A stretch of DNA of 64,000 nucleotides from Fibrobacter sp. GTDB taxonomy: Bacteria; Fibrobacterota; Chitinivibrionia; Chitinivibrionales; Chitinispirillaceae. The translations under genes and the position numbers were made by a program. The notes beneath the pieces were generated by a model that saw only the letters and a program-made list of their open reading frames with translations, ran no database searches and was not told where the DNA came from. The stretch covers positions 1-64,000 of the forward strand of contig JAAZBG010000099.1 in the NCBI GenBank assembly GCA_012513915.1, in the 5' to 3' direction. This document shows, in pieces, positions 63,501-64,000 of the stretch (the first letter of the stretch is position 1; each line of letters begins with the position of its first letter).

Positions 63501-64000
63501 CGTTTCATCTGTTCCTGAAGCATTGCTTTGTAATTATTCCCAAGTGCGTCAATTTTTGCTTTCAACCTTAAACAGAACTTATCAACCTCATCAATATTAC
63601 GCAGTTTTGCACTCTGCCAGAGTACCTTAAGATTTCTCTCATTAAGAATTTCATTTGTTGAAATTTCAAAATGAAACATTTTATTCTCGGTGACTCTTTT
63701 ATACGCCTGATTGATCATCTGCATTACCTCAGAGTAAACCGCCTGGTCGAATTTCTGACGTAAAAATTTGATATCGCCACTTAACCGTTCTGCAAAAAAT
63801 TTACTATTAAAAATGTAATGACGTTCGTTTTTGTAAACACGGGCATCATAGAAATACTCCCCTATGACACGCCCGTTGGTAGTTTTAACCACAGATTTGG
63901 GAAACACCGGAATATCCAGCTGATCCTGCTGTGGCATAAATTCAACACTCTCAACCTGAGGCACCTGCTCTGCCTGCACCTGTTCAAGTGTTTCTGTCTG
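63485..64000 (-). CDS. Unknown protein, N-terminus cut by window edge
   Basis: 172 residues are open to the window edge; the frame reads QTETLEQVQAEQV before the tracked GTG with no stop, so it is 5'-partial. The first 30 residues are Gln/Glu/Val-rich (low complexity); the rest is mostly helical (FFAERLSGDIKFLRQKF, VMQMINQAYKRVTENKMF) with no family I recognise. It is followed by the AraC-type gene with a 16-bp overlap, so they share an operon. Confidence 0.65.
   Translation of the reverse strand, partial: QTETLEQVQAEQVPQVESVEFMPQQDQLDIPVFPKSVVKTTNGRVIGEYFYDARVYKNERHYIFNSKFFAERLSGDIKFLRQKFDQAVYSEVMQMINQAYKRVTENKMFHFEISTNEILNERNLKVLWQSAKLRNIDEVDKFCLRLKAKIDALGNNYKAMLQEQMKRCIGQ

Overview
This window reads as a chromosomal segment of a Gram-negative, diderm bacterium. 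The evidence is a meso-diaminopimelate type MurE (DNPR motif), an OmpA-family outer-membrane protein, MlaE/MlaF lipid-transport homologues, lipoproteins and many Sec signal peptides. Gene content (thrombospondin type 3 repeats on a secreted beta-helix, a eukaryote-like ketol-acid reductoisomerase, a Desulfobacteria-like HisH/HisF pair, PASTA domains on FtsI) suggests the FCB group or a neighbouring phylum. My best guess is a Fibrobacterota (Chitinispirillia-like) lineage, but this is inference and no rRNA is present to test it. No phage, insertion sequence, transposase or CRISPR array was found.

Region by region: (1) 1-6.8 kb, minus strand: a branched-chain amino acid operon ilvB-ilvH-ilvC-leuA-cimA. 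It is preceded by an unannotated 31-codon leader peptide rich in Ile, Val and Leu and by mutually exclusive antiterminator and terminator hairpins, a classical attenuator. (2) 6.8-11.2 kb: small SAP-domain protein, a secreted beta-helix/TSP3 protein, a PEGA-like exported protein, an exported DJ-1/PfpI protein and a flavodoxin-fold oxidoreductase. (3) 11.2-25.4 kb, minus: a division and cell wall (dcw) cluster mraZ-rsmH-ftsL-ftsI-murE-murF-murD-ftsW-murC-ftsQ-ftsA-ftsZ. It starts with a sigma70-like promoter and 10-bp-spaced MraZ boxes, and lacks mraY and murG. (4) 25.4-42.1 kb: mixed metabolic genes, namely a GlmM-like phosphohexomutase, MetH, an ABC exporter, an IspH-UbiA fusion, a second ABC ATPase with an S41 protease lipoprotein, a HAD phosphatase, a thioesterase and HisH/HisF. 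(5) 42.1-46 kb: a 17-bp tandem repeat, a helical-repeat protein and an OmpA-family protein. (6) 46-53.7 kb, minus: a tight operon yicC-rpoZ-coaBC-udg-dnaB-mlaE-mlaF-radA, linking RNA polymerase, CoA, replication/repair and envelope lipid transport. (7) 54-61 kb, minus: GH13 enzyme, panC, deoxynucleoside kinase, folK, a paired M16 peptidase (one catalytic, one inactive), a creatininase-fold protein that has lost metal ligands, and tRNA-Pro. (8) 61.2-64 kb, minus: an exported transglutaminase-like protein, a membrane-anchored AraC-type protein and a gene cut by the window edge.

Four intergenic palindromes sharing a GYAGGGRC head lie at the 3' ends of minus-strand genes and look like one dispersed repeat family; one seems to supply the stop codon of the deoxynucleoside kinase. 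The observations most worth following up are the ilv attenuator, the IspH-UbiA fusion with a degenerate first prenyltransferase motif, the dcw cluster without its lipid-linked steps, and the degenerate creatininase next to the M16 pair.
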